Positions 1-6,812 of a stretch of 34,670 bases of DNA are shown here, piece by piece (position 1 is the first letter of the stretch; each line of letters starts with the position of its first letter). The stretch is from assembly GCA_017480145.1 (NCBI GenBank), contig JAFVBF010000037.1:1-34670 (forward strand). Reading direction: 5' to 3'. Made by a program: the position numbers and the translations under genes. Source of the stretch: Bacteroidales bacterium (GTDB lineage: Bacteria; Bacteroidota; Bacteroidia; Bacteroidales; P3). The notes under the pieces were generated by a model. It saw only the letters and a list, made by a program, of their open reading frames with translations, searched no databases and had not been told where the DNA came from.

Positions 1-156
1 GTTGGAAAAATCCCAATCGTCATAACCCTGAGAAGCCCAAAACTGACTCATTTGCCAATCACTTGGCAACTGATCCAGCGGATAATGAACCGCATCCTGA
101 GCGAACACCGACAGCCCAAAGAAAAGGGCTATCGCAAATGATAACATTTTCTTCAT
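1..156 (-). CDS. Secreted protein, N-terminal fragment (window edge), paralogue of the next gene
   Basis: The reading frame starts at an ATG on the minus strand (base 156) and runs off the left edge after 52 codons. Residues 1-20 look like a signal peptide: a KK start, a hydrophobic core and a cleavage site after VFAQ. The mature start contains LPSDW, then WASQGYDDWDF. The next gene upstream has LPANW and WASTGYDDWDF at the same distance from its signal peptide, so the two are probably tandem paralogues. The function is unknown. By analogy with its neighbour it may be a choice-of-anchor type beta-sandwich protein exported by T9SS, but the diagnostic C-terminus is outside the window. The start is well supported by the signal peptide. 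Confidence 0.75.
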   Translation of the reverse strand, partial: MKKMLSFAIALFFGLSVFAQDAVHYPLDQLPSDWQMSQFWASQGYDDWDFSN

Positions 157-385
157 AAATGATTTTTTTTTAATTAATTAATAAAATTTATTCCAATTTG
201 AAATTTTGCTAAAAATACAAAAAAATTATCTCTTACCCCTTTTTTAACATTTATAATGAAACATTATGTCCCTCCTACCCCATCCGCAGACCATAGATAA
301 ACACTAAAATAATGCGGTTCAAGCTCCTACTGCAGGTTGCAAAACAAACACTTTCGCTCGAATTGTAAACCAGATGGGGAATGGC

Positions 386-3355
386 CTATCGCTTCACGAT
401 TTTACGAAGAACCGTGCCTTCAGCGGTTTCGACACGAAGCATATAGGCGCCAGAGCGTAAAGAAGAGACATCAAGCATGGATTGTTCATCCACAGAAGCA
501 ACCACACGCCCCATAAGGTCAAGAAGAGAGAGCCGCTTGACACTTACGCCCTCCACATGCAGCTGGTCTACCACGGGGTTTGGATACACAACAAGGGAGG
601 CTGCCTCAACAAATCCAATCCCATCAGGAACATCTTTGACCCACACAGCGTAGTAGCGCATATCCGACAAAAAGTTGCGTCTATATCCTGGCAGGCAGAT
701 AACCCCTGTACCTTCTGCATCCTCACTCCACCCTAAAAAGGTATAGCCATCGCGGGTGAAGCCACAGGACGGCAAAGCATAATACTGATCAGACCAAACG
801 ATCATGGGGGACATAGAGCCATCTCCTCCATTGGCATCAAACATTACTGTATACGAAACAACAGGCACGACGACCTGCCACTGGGCATATAAGGTCACAT
901 CGCCGCTGTCGTAGAAATAAGCCTCGCCCACCGAATAGCCAGTCCCCGTGCCATCAGCCTTCGTGTTCCACCCTATGAAAACATGGTCGGCATAGTCAAA
1001 CACACAGACAGGCAATAGGTAAGAGTCTGTGGATTGCAAGGTAACCGAAGGCATTGAACCACTACCACCATTAGCATCAAAGGATATGGTGTAGGTAGGA
1101 AGCCACTGGGCATAGAGAATGACCACCTCGTCAGAAAAACTGACTACGGCAACGTCATCATAAGCCGTGCCACTGCCATCTGGCTCGGTATTCCACCCCG
1201 TGAAAACATAGCCCTCACGAGTAAAAAGGCAGAGCGGTAATGGAAAATCAACGTCGGAGGCGACCAGCGTGTCTTCCATAAAACCTTCATCGGCACCATT
1301 ACCCTCAAAAACGAGTAAGGTCGTATAGATTTCCTGCCACTGGGCATAGAGGGCAACCCCATATTCAGCATCGTCTACATCAAACACCACCGTCTGACCA
1401 GGAAGGTAACTATCGCCCTCACCATCCACCTCAGTATTCCAGCCAGCGAAAGTGTGCCATTCGTAAGTATAATCACACTCTGGTATTGTATAGCTATCGC
1501 CAGGCCATACATACTCATCCTCCATCTCGCCATCGCCATCATTAGCATAGAATGTGATACGGATTTTCTCGGCCCACTGGGCATAAAGAGTGACTTCCTC
1601 ATCATCAGGATAGAAAATCAAGGTCTGTCCTGGCTGGTAACGACGTCCATTACCGTTCCAATCCGTATTCCAACCAATAAATACGAAGCCTTCGTTTTCA
1701 AATGCGCACTCCGACACCGTGAAGGTTTCACCAGGCATAATATAGACATCCTCCATTTCCCCATCACCCCCGTTGGGGTCAAAAATGACATGCGACATAG
1801 CAATCCATTGCGCATAAAGGGTCATCTCATCCTCACCAGCGGCGAAGGTAATTGTCTGCCCCGGAACGTAACTATCGCCATCGCCATCCCAGTCAGTATT
1901 CCAGCCAGCAAAGACATGTCCCTCGTATTCAAACTGGCACTCGGGCACGGTGAAGGTTTCGCCAGGAGCAACCTCAACATCATCCATTTCGCCATCGCCA
2001 TATCCGGCATCAAAAGAGACTGTAGTGGTTCCGAGCCATTGAGCGTAAAGGGTAATGTCGTCCCAATTATTGAAATGCACTGTCTGACCCGGAGTATAGC
2101 TTACGCCCTCGCCATCCCAATCGGTGTTCCAGCCGGCAAAAACATGACCTTCATATACAAAACGGCATCTGGGAATAGTGTACGCTGCACCGAGTTCAAC
2201 CTCAACATCATCCATTTCGCCATCGCCATCGTTGGCATCAAAAGACACCGTGATAGGGTCATCAGCCTCTTCCCACTGGGCATAGAGGGTGATAGAGGAG
2301 GCCAGCAGATTACCATCCTCATCGGTATTGTCAAGTTCATCTTCCGGCCAATAATCATCGCCCTCTCCATTTGCCTGAGTATTCCAGCCATAGAAATAGT
2401 AACCACGTCGATAGAACTGACAGTCAGGTACGACATAAGGCAAATACTGTGTACCATGCTGGGCAGCCATCGTTCCTGAGCCACCGTTGCTACGGAAGTT
2501 GACCGTAAAAGAGGATCCATAGACGGGCACTAAATAAGAATCCCAGACAACCCCATCCTCTTCGTTCACCTCAAGCATATGCTGCGGCCACATTGTCCCA
2601 TCTGCATCAATATTAGAACCCAACCGCACATCGTATAACTCCCAATAAACAAAGCTCTTTCCTGCAGGAGGCTCAAAAGTGGGTTCTGGAGCAATGTAAT
2701 TTTCACGATAGGCAAAATAGTCCATTGAGCCAGAACCTTCCCCTGCCACAAGGACAATCATCCGCCCCTCCGTCTCAATCAGTCCGAAATTGAAAATACG
2801 GCAGGCCCCATCGGCACCTTCTTGCCACTCGTGAGTAATAAGAAAATTATAAGAGTGGACGTCTCCGTCATCAATGTCAGGCAACTCGTACAACCCGATT
2901 TCGAACGACTCACCAGCGCCCCAGACATCATACTCCGAAGAGACCTCATAATCCTTTAATTCGATAATTTCTTCATTATCAACAAGCACGTATATTTTGA
3001 GATGAGAAACACTTGCGGCACCACCTTCATCAAGGGAGACAGAAGCCGCACGGAAAAAAAGATGCCCATCTTGATTGGAACTGGACAGGGAGAAACTGGG
3101 AGACACCAAAAAGGTATTGACCGTGTCGTTGGCAGCGCAGGCCGATGAAGCCCAGCCTGTTTCGAAAAAGGCCCAACCGCTCTCAAAATCCCAGTCGTCA
3201 TAGCCTGTAGAAGCCCACACATCACTCTGCAGCCAATTGGCAGGCAGACTGCCTCCATCAAAGGTGCAATAGTAGGATCTTACATTCTGAGCAGAGACCG
3301 TCAGACCAACAAAAAGAACAAAAAAGAAGCCTAAAATTCGCCCTATTCTACTCAT
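386..3355 (-). CDS. T9SS-sorted secreted protein with eight InlB-type (Listeria-Bacteroides) repeats
   Basis: This is a 989-residue exported protein. I start it at the ATG at base 3355 rather than the in-frame codon seven residues upstream, because MSRIGR then leads directly into a hydrophobic signal peptide ending at VSAQ. Residues ~25-190 resemble a choice-of-anchor J beta-sandwich. Residues ~280-905 hold eight repeats of about 75-80 residues. Each has a VxFDANGGxGxM-like start, a central FxGWNT motif and a closing LYAQW (YYAVW in the last), the Flg_new/InlB B-repeat pattern. A degenerate ninth copy may precede them. The last ~80 residues (VYPNPVVDQL, then LLDLMGRVV, SGAYMLRV, KIVKR) form a type A T9SS sorting domain, so the protein is probably moved through the outer membrane and surface-anchored or released. 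The repeats are unusually Asp/Glu-rich. An adhesive or structural role is inference; no catalytic domain is visible. Confidence 0.85.
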   Translation of the reverse strand: MSRIGRILGFFFVLFVGLTVSAQNVRSYYCTFDGGSLPANWLQSDVWASTGYDDWDFESGWAFFETGWASSACAANDTVNTFLVSPSFSLSSSNQDGHLFFRAASVSLDEGGAASVSHLKIYVLVDNEEIIELKDYEVSSEYDVWGAGESFEIGLYELPDIDDGDVHSYNFLITHEWQEGADGACRIFNFGLIETEGRMIVLVAGEGSGSMDYFAYRENYIAPEPTFEPPAGKSFVYWELYDVRLGSNIDADGTMWPQHMLEVNEEDGVVWDSYLVPVYGSSFTVNFRSNGGSGTMAAQHGTQYLPYVVPDCQFYRRGYYFYGWNTQANGEGDDYWPEDELDNTDEDGNLLASSITLYAQWEEADDPITVSFDANDGDGEMDDVEVELGAAYTIPRCRFVYEGHVFAGWNTDWDGEGVSYTPGQTVHFNNWDDITLYAQWLGTTTVSFDAGYGDGEMDDVEVAPGETFTVPECQFEYEGHVFAGWNTDWDGDGDSYVPGQTITFAAGEDEMTLYAQWIAMSHVIFDPNGGDGEMEDVYIMPGETFTVSECAFENEGFVFIGWNTDWNGNGRRYQPGQTLIFYPDDEEVTLYAQWAEKIRITFYANDGDGEMEDEYVWPGDSYTIPECDYTYEWHTFAGWNTEVDGEGDSYLPGQTVVFDVDDAEYGVALYAQWQEIYTTLLVFEGNGADEGFMEDTLVASDVDFPLPLCLFTREGYVFTGWNTEPDGSGTAYDDVAVVSFSDEVVILYAQWLPTYTISFDANGGSGSMPSVTLQSTDSYLLPVCVFDYADHVFIGWNTKADGTGTGYSVGEAYFYDSGDVTLYAQWQVVVPVVSYTVMFDANGGDGSMSPMIVWSDQYYALPSCGFTRDGYTFLGWSEDAEGTGVICLPGYRRNFLSDMRYYAVWVKDVPDGIGFVEAASLVVYPNPVVDQLHVEGVSVKRLSLLDLMGRVVASVDEQSMLDVSSLRSGAYMLRVETAEGTVLRKIVKR

Positions 3356-3408
3356 AAACAAAATATTATAATCCAAAGCGGATTATTATGATTCATTAAC
3401 AATTGTGG

Positions 3409-3416
3409 CAAAATTA
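3409..3416 (-). promoter_or_regulatory. Possible -7 element for the InlB-repeat gene
   Basis: On the minus strand this reads TAATTTTG, matching the Bacteroidota -7 consensus TAnnTTTG, about 53 bases upstream of the ATG. I see no good -33 TTTG at the expected 19-base spacing, so support is weak. Confidence 0.3.
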
Positions 3417-3496
3417 CAAAAAACAAAACGATTGTTTTTCATTTTCTTTGCCAAGCAAAGGCTACCTGAGCAATAGGATAAGCGAGAATTGGGGAG

Positions 3497-4462
3497 TCAG
3501 AGGGTATCTATTTGACGTTTGACTTTGCGACGATGGCTGTTGTTGAACCACTGCCCGTAAACCTCGCTAACGTTACCAGCGGTGGTAAAGGCATTGATTT
3601 CGTTGTCGCGGATAAAAGCCATAAGCGAGGAGAATTCGTCTTTGCTGAGGAGGGTCTGAAGTTCGATAGACTTCTCATTGGAATAGCCTCCGATAACCTC
3701 GTAGAGAGTGCAGCCTCGATGCAACTTTTCAATGATGAAACGACGGATACGGTCATGCTCCTTGGAAACGATGCAGACTCGCTTGCGATTGTTGAGCATG
3801 GCAGTGAAATAGTCGATTACCAAACCGTTAATCCAAGTACCGATAAGACCAACAACAACCATGCGAAAGGGATTGATGAAGAACGCCGTACAGCAGATGA
3901 TGGCCCCGGTAATGCTAACTGCGGCCCCCATATCGAAATGCATATATTTATTGACTATCTTGGCCAAAATGTCAAGGCCACCAGTAGAAGCGTTGATTTG
4001 GAAGAGCATGGCCTGCGCGGCACTAAGCAGAAGCACGAAACAGCAGAGGTCGAGCCATGGGTCCCCCATGACGGAGGCTATATGGGTCATAGGGTTTTCG
4101 ACAGCCAGTTTTTCCCACGGGAGAACCAATGCCCAAAAATCGGTGAGTGGTCCCAATACAAGAGACGCATAGACGGTCTTGACACCAAACTCTTTGTCAA
4201 CCAAGAAATAGGCAAGAACGAGCAATAGCACGTTGATGAAGGTAATCATGACCGAAAGGCTGACTGGCAAGCCTGCCGCACCGAGGACCTGGCACAACAC
4301 GATGGCCAGACCAGAGGTGGTACCGATGATGAGCTGACTGGGCACAAGAAAATAATAAACAGAGGCCGCCGTGACAGCCATGCCGAGGGTCATGATGATT
4401 AGCTCTTTCCAAAACTTGGCCGTCTTGACGGCCGCAATACCCTGAGATAGTTTTCCCATCAT
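3497..4462 (-). CDS. YitT family membrane protein (DUF161/DUF2179)
   Basis: A 321-residue integral membrane protein. About five to six hydrophobic segments fill the first ~230 residues, including GTTSGLAIVL and NASTGGLDILAKIV, which are typical of the YitT/DUF161 family. The soluble C-terminal domain (~residues 230-315, from KRVCIVSKEHDRIRRFI to FTTAGNVSEVYG) fits DUF2179. No transport substrate is firmly established for the family, so no function is assigned. I chose the start at the double ATG (4462/4459) because it directly precedes MMGKLSQG and the first helix, and the length then fits the family. The frame stays open 37 codons further upstream, but that extension overlaps a promoter-like element and looks non-coding. 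The gene is monocistronic and divergent from the dcw operon. Confidence 0.85.
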   Translation of the reverse strand: MMGKLSQGIAAVKTAKFWKELIIMTLGMAVTAASVYYFLVPSQLIIGTTSGLAIVLCQVLGAAGLPVSLSVMITFINVLLLVLAYFLVDKEFGVKTVYASLVLGPLTDFWALVLPWEKLAVENPMTHIASVMGDPWLDLCCFVLLLSAAQAMLFQINASTGGLDILAKIVNKYMHFDMGAAVSITGAIICCTAFFINPFRMVVVGLIGTWINGLVIDYFTAMLNNRKRVCIVSKEHDRIRRFIIEKLHRGCTLYEVIGGYSNEKSIELQTLLSKDEFSSLMAFIRDNEINAFTTAGNVSEVYGQWFNNSHRRKVKRQIDTL

Positions 4463-4570
4463 TTTATGCCTTAATTTTTTATGCAACGTCGGCCAGCAAG
4501 CCCAACTCTGAGCAAAGATAACGATAATTTCAGAAATCCCGCCGTATCCCAACCACACAATTCCCATTAT

Positions 4571-4578
4571 CAAACATA
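4571..4578 (-). promoter_or_regulatory. Possible -7 element for the YitT gene
   Basis: The minus strand reads TATGTTTG, an exact TAnnTTTG, about 110 bases upstream of the chosen ATG. No clear TTTG lies 19-20 bases further upstream, so this is tentative. Confidence 0.3.
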
Positions 4579-4850
4579 AAGAGTTTTATGAAACATTTTC
4601 GATAAACGGAGGACTGACGAGCTTGGCCGTATTGCGAGACAAGGCAACAGCCAACGGAACAAAACCGTCCCGCAATGAGGCAAACCAGAACAGACCATCT
4701 GACCAAGAGGGTCATGCGAGTTAGCACTTTAATAAAATGCCATCAGGATCCAATTGATTAACAGCACAAAGAGCACCATTTTTTGACACTGAATAATCTC
4801 AAATGAAACTTTTTGGAAGGGGCTGCGTTAAAGGGTTATAAGGAAACTTT
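4579..4850. other. Intergenic region between YitT and mraZ
   Basis: This is the central part of a 471-base gap between divergent genes. I see no gene, tRNA or convincing terminator. The one pattern noted is near its right end: GAAACTTTTTGGAAGG (4805-4820) is almost repeated as GAAACTTTTGGAAGTT (4844-4859). The second copy contains the first of the phased TGGAA boxes upstream of mraZ. Confidence 0.5.
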
Positions 4851-4895
4851 TGGAAGTTTTCAACAATTAATGGAATTTATTGGAGGTTTTTGGAA
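4851..4895 (+). promoter_or_regulatory. Probable MraZ operator: TGGAN boxes in 10-bp phase
   Basis: TGGAA, TGGAG and TGGAA start at 4871, 4881 and 4891, each separated by five bases. A fourth TGGAA starts at 4851 on the same 10-bp register, with the slot at 4861 unoccupied. In E. coli, MraZ binds three TGGGN repeats with five-base spacers just upstream of its own gene. Here the third G is replaced by A, but geometry and location match. The boxes overlap the -33 region of the candidate mraZ promoter, which fits autorepression. The assignment is inference from spacing and context. Confidence 0.7.
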
Positions 4896-4910
4896 AAAGT
4901 TCTACTTTTA
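4879..4910 (+). promoter_or_regulatory. Candidate promoter of the dcw operon (PmraZ)
   Basis: ATTG (4879-4882), a 20-base spacer and TACTTTTA (4903-4910) approximate the Bacteroidota consensus TTTG-N19-TAnnTTTG, with one mismatch in each element. A transcript would begin roughly 15-20 bases before the mraZ ATG. The -33 element sits inside the TGGAN box array. Confidence 0.5.
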
Positions 4911-4933
4911 CAAAACAAACAAGAGGCATAGAA

Positions 4934-5401
4934 ATGTCGTATCTCCTTGGTATAGAACACTGTAAAGTGGACACAAACGGCCGCTTCAAACTCCCGATAG
5001 CTTTAAAAAAGCAATTGGGCACGGAAGACAACCGTTTCGTGGTGCGCCGCAGCATCTATGCCGACTGCCTGGAGCTGTGGACCTACGCCAGTTTTGAGGA
5101 AGAGGTAGCACTTTTGACCAAAGAACTCAACCGCTACAAAAAGGAAGATGTGGAACTGCTGCGAAAGTTGGTGCGATGCAACGTGATAGAGTTGGACACC
5201 AACGACCGCATGCTGATCCCCCCTGAGCAAAAACCGCTTCTTAAATCGGCAAAGGAAATCGTTTTGCAGTCCGTTGGCAAGTTCATCGAAATCTGGGATT
5301 ATGACACTTACGCCAAGATGGATGCCGAACCTACAGACTTCGCATCGCTGGTAGACCAGCGATTGGGAGGACTGAAAGGCGAGGTCAAGGAAGACTGCTG
5401 A
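4934..5401 (+). CDS. mraZ: Transcriptional regulator MraZ
   Basis: A 155-residue protein with the two SpoVT-AbrB-like DNA-binding repeats of MraZ. The first is around DTNGRFKLP (residues ~16-24); the second is around LDTNDRMLIP (~residue 95). MraZ forms ring-shaped oligomers and represses the dcw operon, which it heads here. I chose the ATG at 4934 because MSYLLGIEHCKVDTNGR matches the usual MraZ beginning. The in-frame TTG at 4880 would add 18 residues encoded by the operator and promoter region. The 3' end is 5 bases from rsmH, so the two are probably translationally coupled. Confidence 0.93.
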   Translation: MSYLLGIEHCKVDTNGRFKLPIALKKQLGTEDNRFVVRRSIYADCLELWTYASFEEEVALLTKELNRYKKEDVELLRKLVRCNVIELDTNDRMLIPPEQKPLLKSAKEIVLQSVGKFIEIWDYDTYAKMDAEPTDFASLVDQRLGGLKGEVKEDC

Positions 5402-5406
5402 AAAAG

Positions 5407-6315
5407 ATGACCCCAAACTACCACCAGCCGGTAATGCTCACCGAATGTATCGAAGGGCTGAACATTCGCCCAGAGGGAACGTATGTGGACGTAACCTTTG
5501 GCGGTGGTGGTCATTCGCGTGCCATCATGGAACAGTTGAACCAAGACGGACAACTGGTGGCTTTTGACCAAGATGCCGATGCGCTGGACAATAGCATCGA
5601 TGACCCACGCTTCACTCTGCTGCATGAAAACTTTAGACACTTGAAGAGTTTTCTACGACTGCATGGCATCCGTCGCATTGACGGACTATTGGCCGATTTG
5701 GGCGTTTCTTCTCACCAGTTCGACGAGGGAAGCCGGGGCTTCTCCACACGCACGGACGGTCCATTAGACCTACGAATGGACCAACGGCAAGAACTATCAG
5801 CCAAAGAGCTGGTGAACAGCAGCGAAGAGTCTGAACTATCTCGAATACTAAGGCTCTATGGCGAACTACCAAACGCGGCACAAATGGCAAGAGCCATTTG
5901 CGCCGCCCGCAGGGAGAAAACTATTGAAACTACTTTCGAATTAAGAGCCGCCGTAAGCCGCCATCTACCTAAAGGGTATGAAAACAAGTATTTGGCCATG
6001 CTTTTTCAAGCACTTCGCATAGAGGTGAACGGCGAACTGGAAGCACTTCGACAAATGCTGCAACAGGCATCAGAGGTGCTAACCGAGGGTGGACGGCTGG
6101 TAGTCATGTCTTATCACTCGCTGGAGGACCGGCTGGTAAAGAACTTCATCAAGGCCGGCAATTTCGAAGGCCATCAGGAGAAGGATTTCTATGGCAACGT
6201 GATAGCCCCACTGCGAGCCGTGAGTCGTAAGGCCATCATGCCCTCCGAGGCAGAACTGCAGAGAAACCCCCGATCAAGAAGTGCGAAACTGCGCATCGCC
6301 GAAAGAACAAAATAA
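5407..6315 (+). CDS. rsmH: 16S rRNA (cytosine(1402)-N(4))-methyltransferase RsmH (MraW)
   Basis: A 302-residue SAM-dependent methyltransferase that modifies N4 of C1402 in the 16S rRNA decoding centre. The family start HQPVMLTECIEGL is followed by the SAM-binding loop VDVTFGGGGHS (residues 27-37). LLADLGVSSHQFD, the GFSTRTDGPLDLRMD signature, ALRIEVNGEL and YHSLEDRLVKNF follow in the expected order. The length is normal. It is the second gene of the dcw operon, which is its usual position after mraZ. Confidence 0.95.
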   Translation: MTPNYHQPVMLTECIEGLNIRPEGTYVDVTFGGGGHSRAIMEQLNQDGQLVAFDQDADALDNSIDDPRFTLLHENFRHLKSFLRLHGIRRIDGLLADLGVSSHQFDEGSRGFSTRTDGPLDLRMDQRQELSAKELVNSSEESELSRILRLYGELPNAAQMARAICAARREKTIETTFELRAAVSRHLPKGYENKYLAMLFQALRIEVNGELEALRQMLQQASEVLTEGGRLVVMSYHSLEDRLVKNFIKAGNFEGHQEKDFYGNVIAPLRAVSRKAIMPSEAELQRNPRSRSAKLRIAERTK

Positions 6316-6331
6316 TCACAATACTCGCGCC

Positions 6332-6784
6332 GTGGCAAATAGATTCAGAAACATAGAGCCTCCCGTATTTGAGGAAGAGACCGAGCTGCTACGTACTCCA
6401 AAGGTGCCTGAGAGCACCGAGAGCCAAGCAGAACCTGCGTCCTCTGGCGAGTCCATGCAAGAGTCCACGAACAGCAAGACTGCCTCTTGGAGCCGCAAAC
6501 TGCTGGGTGGTGAAATGCTCACCACGCGAAAGGCACTGAAGCAGTTTCCGCTGATTGTACTAATAGTAGTCTGCGCTATATTGATGGTGAACAACAGATA
6601 TGCCGTAGAGCGACTGAGAAAAGAAGTGATTGCCACTCACAAAAGGATAGACCAACTTAGCCTGGAGCAGATACAGCTAAAAAGCCAGTACCAACAATCC
6701 ATCAAGATATCATCCATCGCCCAATCTCTTGACACAATCGGCATACACTTGATAACCGAGCCCCCCTTGACGCTGAAGAATTAA
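6332..6784 (+). CDS. ftsL: FtsL-like cell division protein
   Basis: A bitopic membrane protein of about 150 residues. A Glu/Ser-rich cytoplasmic part (~70 residues) is followed by one membrane helix (FPLIVLIVVCAILMV, ~72-86). The periplasmic part starts NNRYAVERLRKEV and has a heptad-like coiled coil (RIDQLSLEQIQLKSQ). This topology, and the place between rsmH and the PBP gene, fit the Bacteroidota FtsL-like family, which with FtsB/FtsQ activates FtsW/FtsI. The start is uncertain. There is no ATG; the GTG at 6332, 16 bases after the rsmH stop, gives MANRFRNIEPP. A GTG at 6281 would overlap rsmH by 35 bases. Confidence 0.8.
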   Translation: MANRFRNIEPPVFEEETELLRTPKVPESTESQAEPASSGESMQESTNSKTASWSRKLLGGEMLTTRKALKQFPLIVLIVVCAILMVNNRYAVERLRKEVIATHKRIDQLSLEQIQLKSQYQQSIKISSIAQSLDTIGIHLITEPPLTLKN

Positions 6785-6812
6785 GTAATAAGCAAGCACC
6801 GAAGTACAGCCT

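Noticed and set aside
1454-2479. A 341-codon open frame on the plus strand
   Set aside because: It is antisense to the InlB-type repeats; its internal periodicity is simply that of the repeats read backwards.
4463-4573. N-terminal extension of the YitT protein
   Set aside because: It would make the protein longer than the family, and it abuts a promoter-like TATGTTTG on the same strand.
4880-4933. Upstream TTG start giving MraZ 18 extra residues
   Set aside because: The extension is encoded by the operator and promoter region and does not resemble MraZ; the ATG at 4934 gives the family N-terminus.
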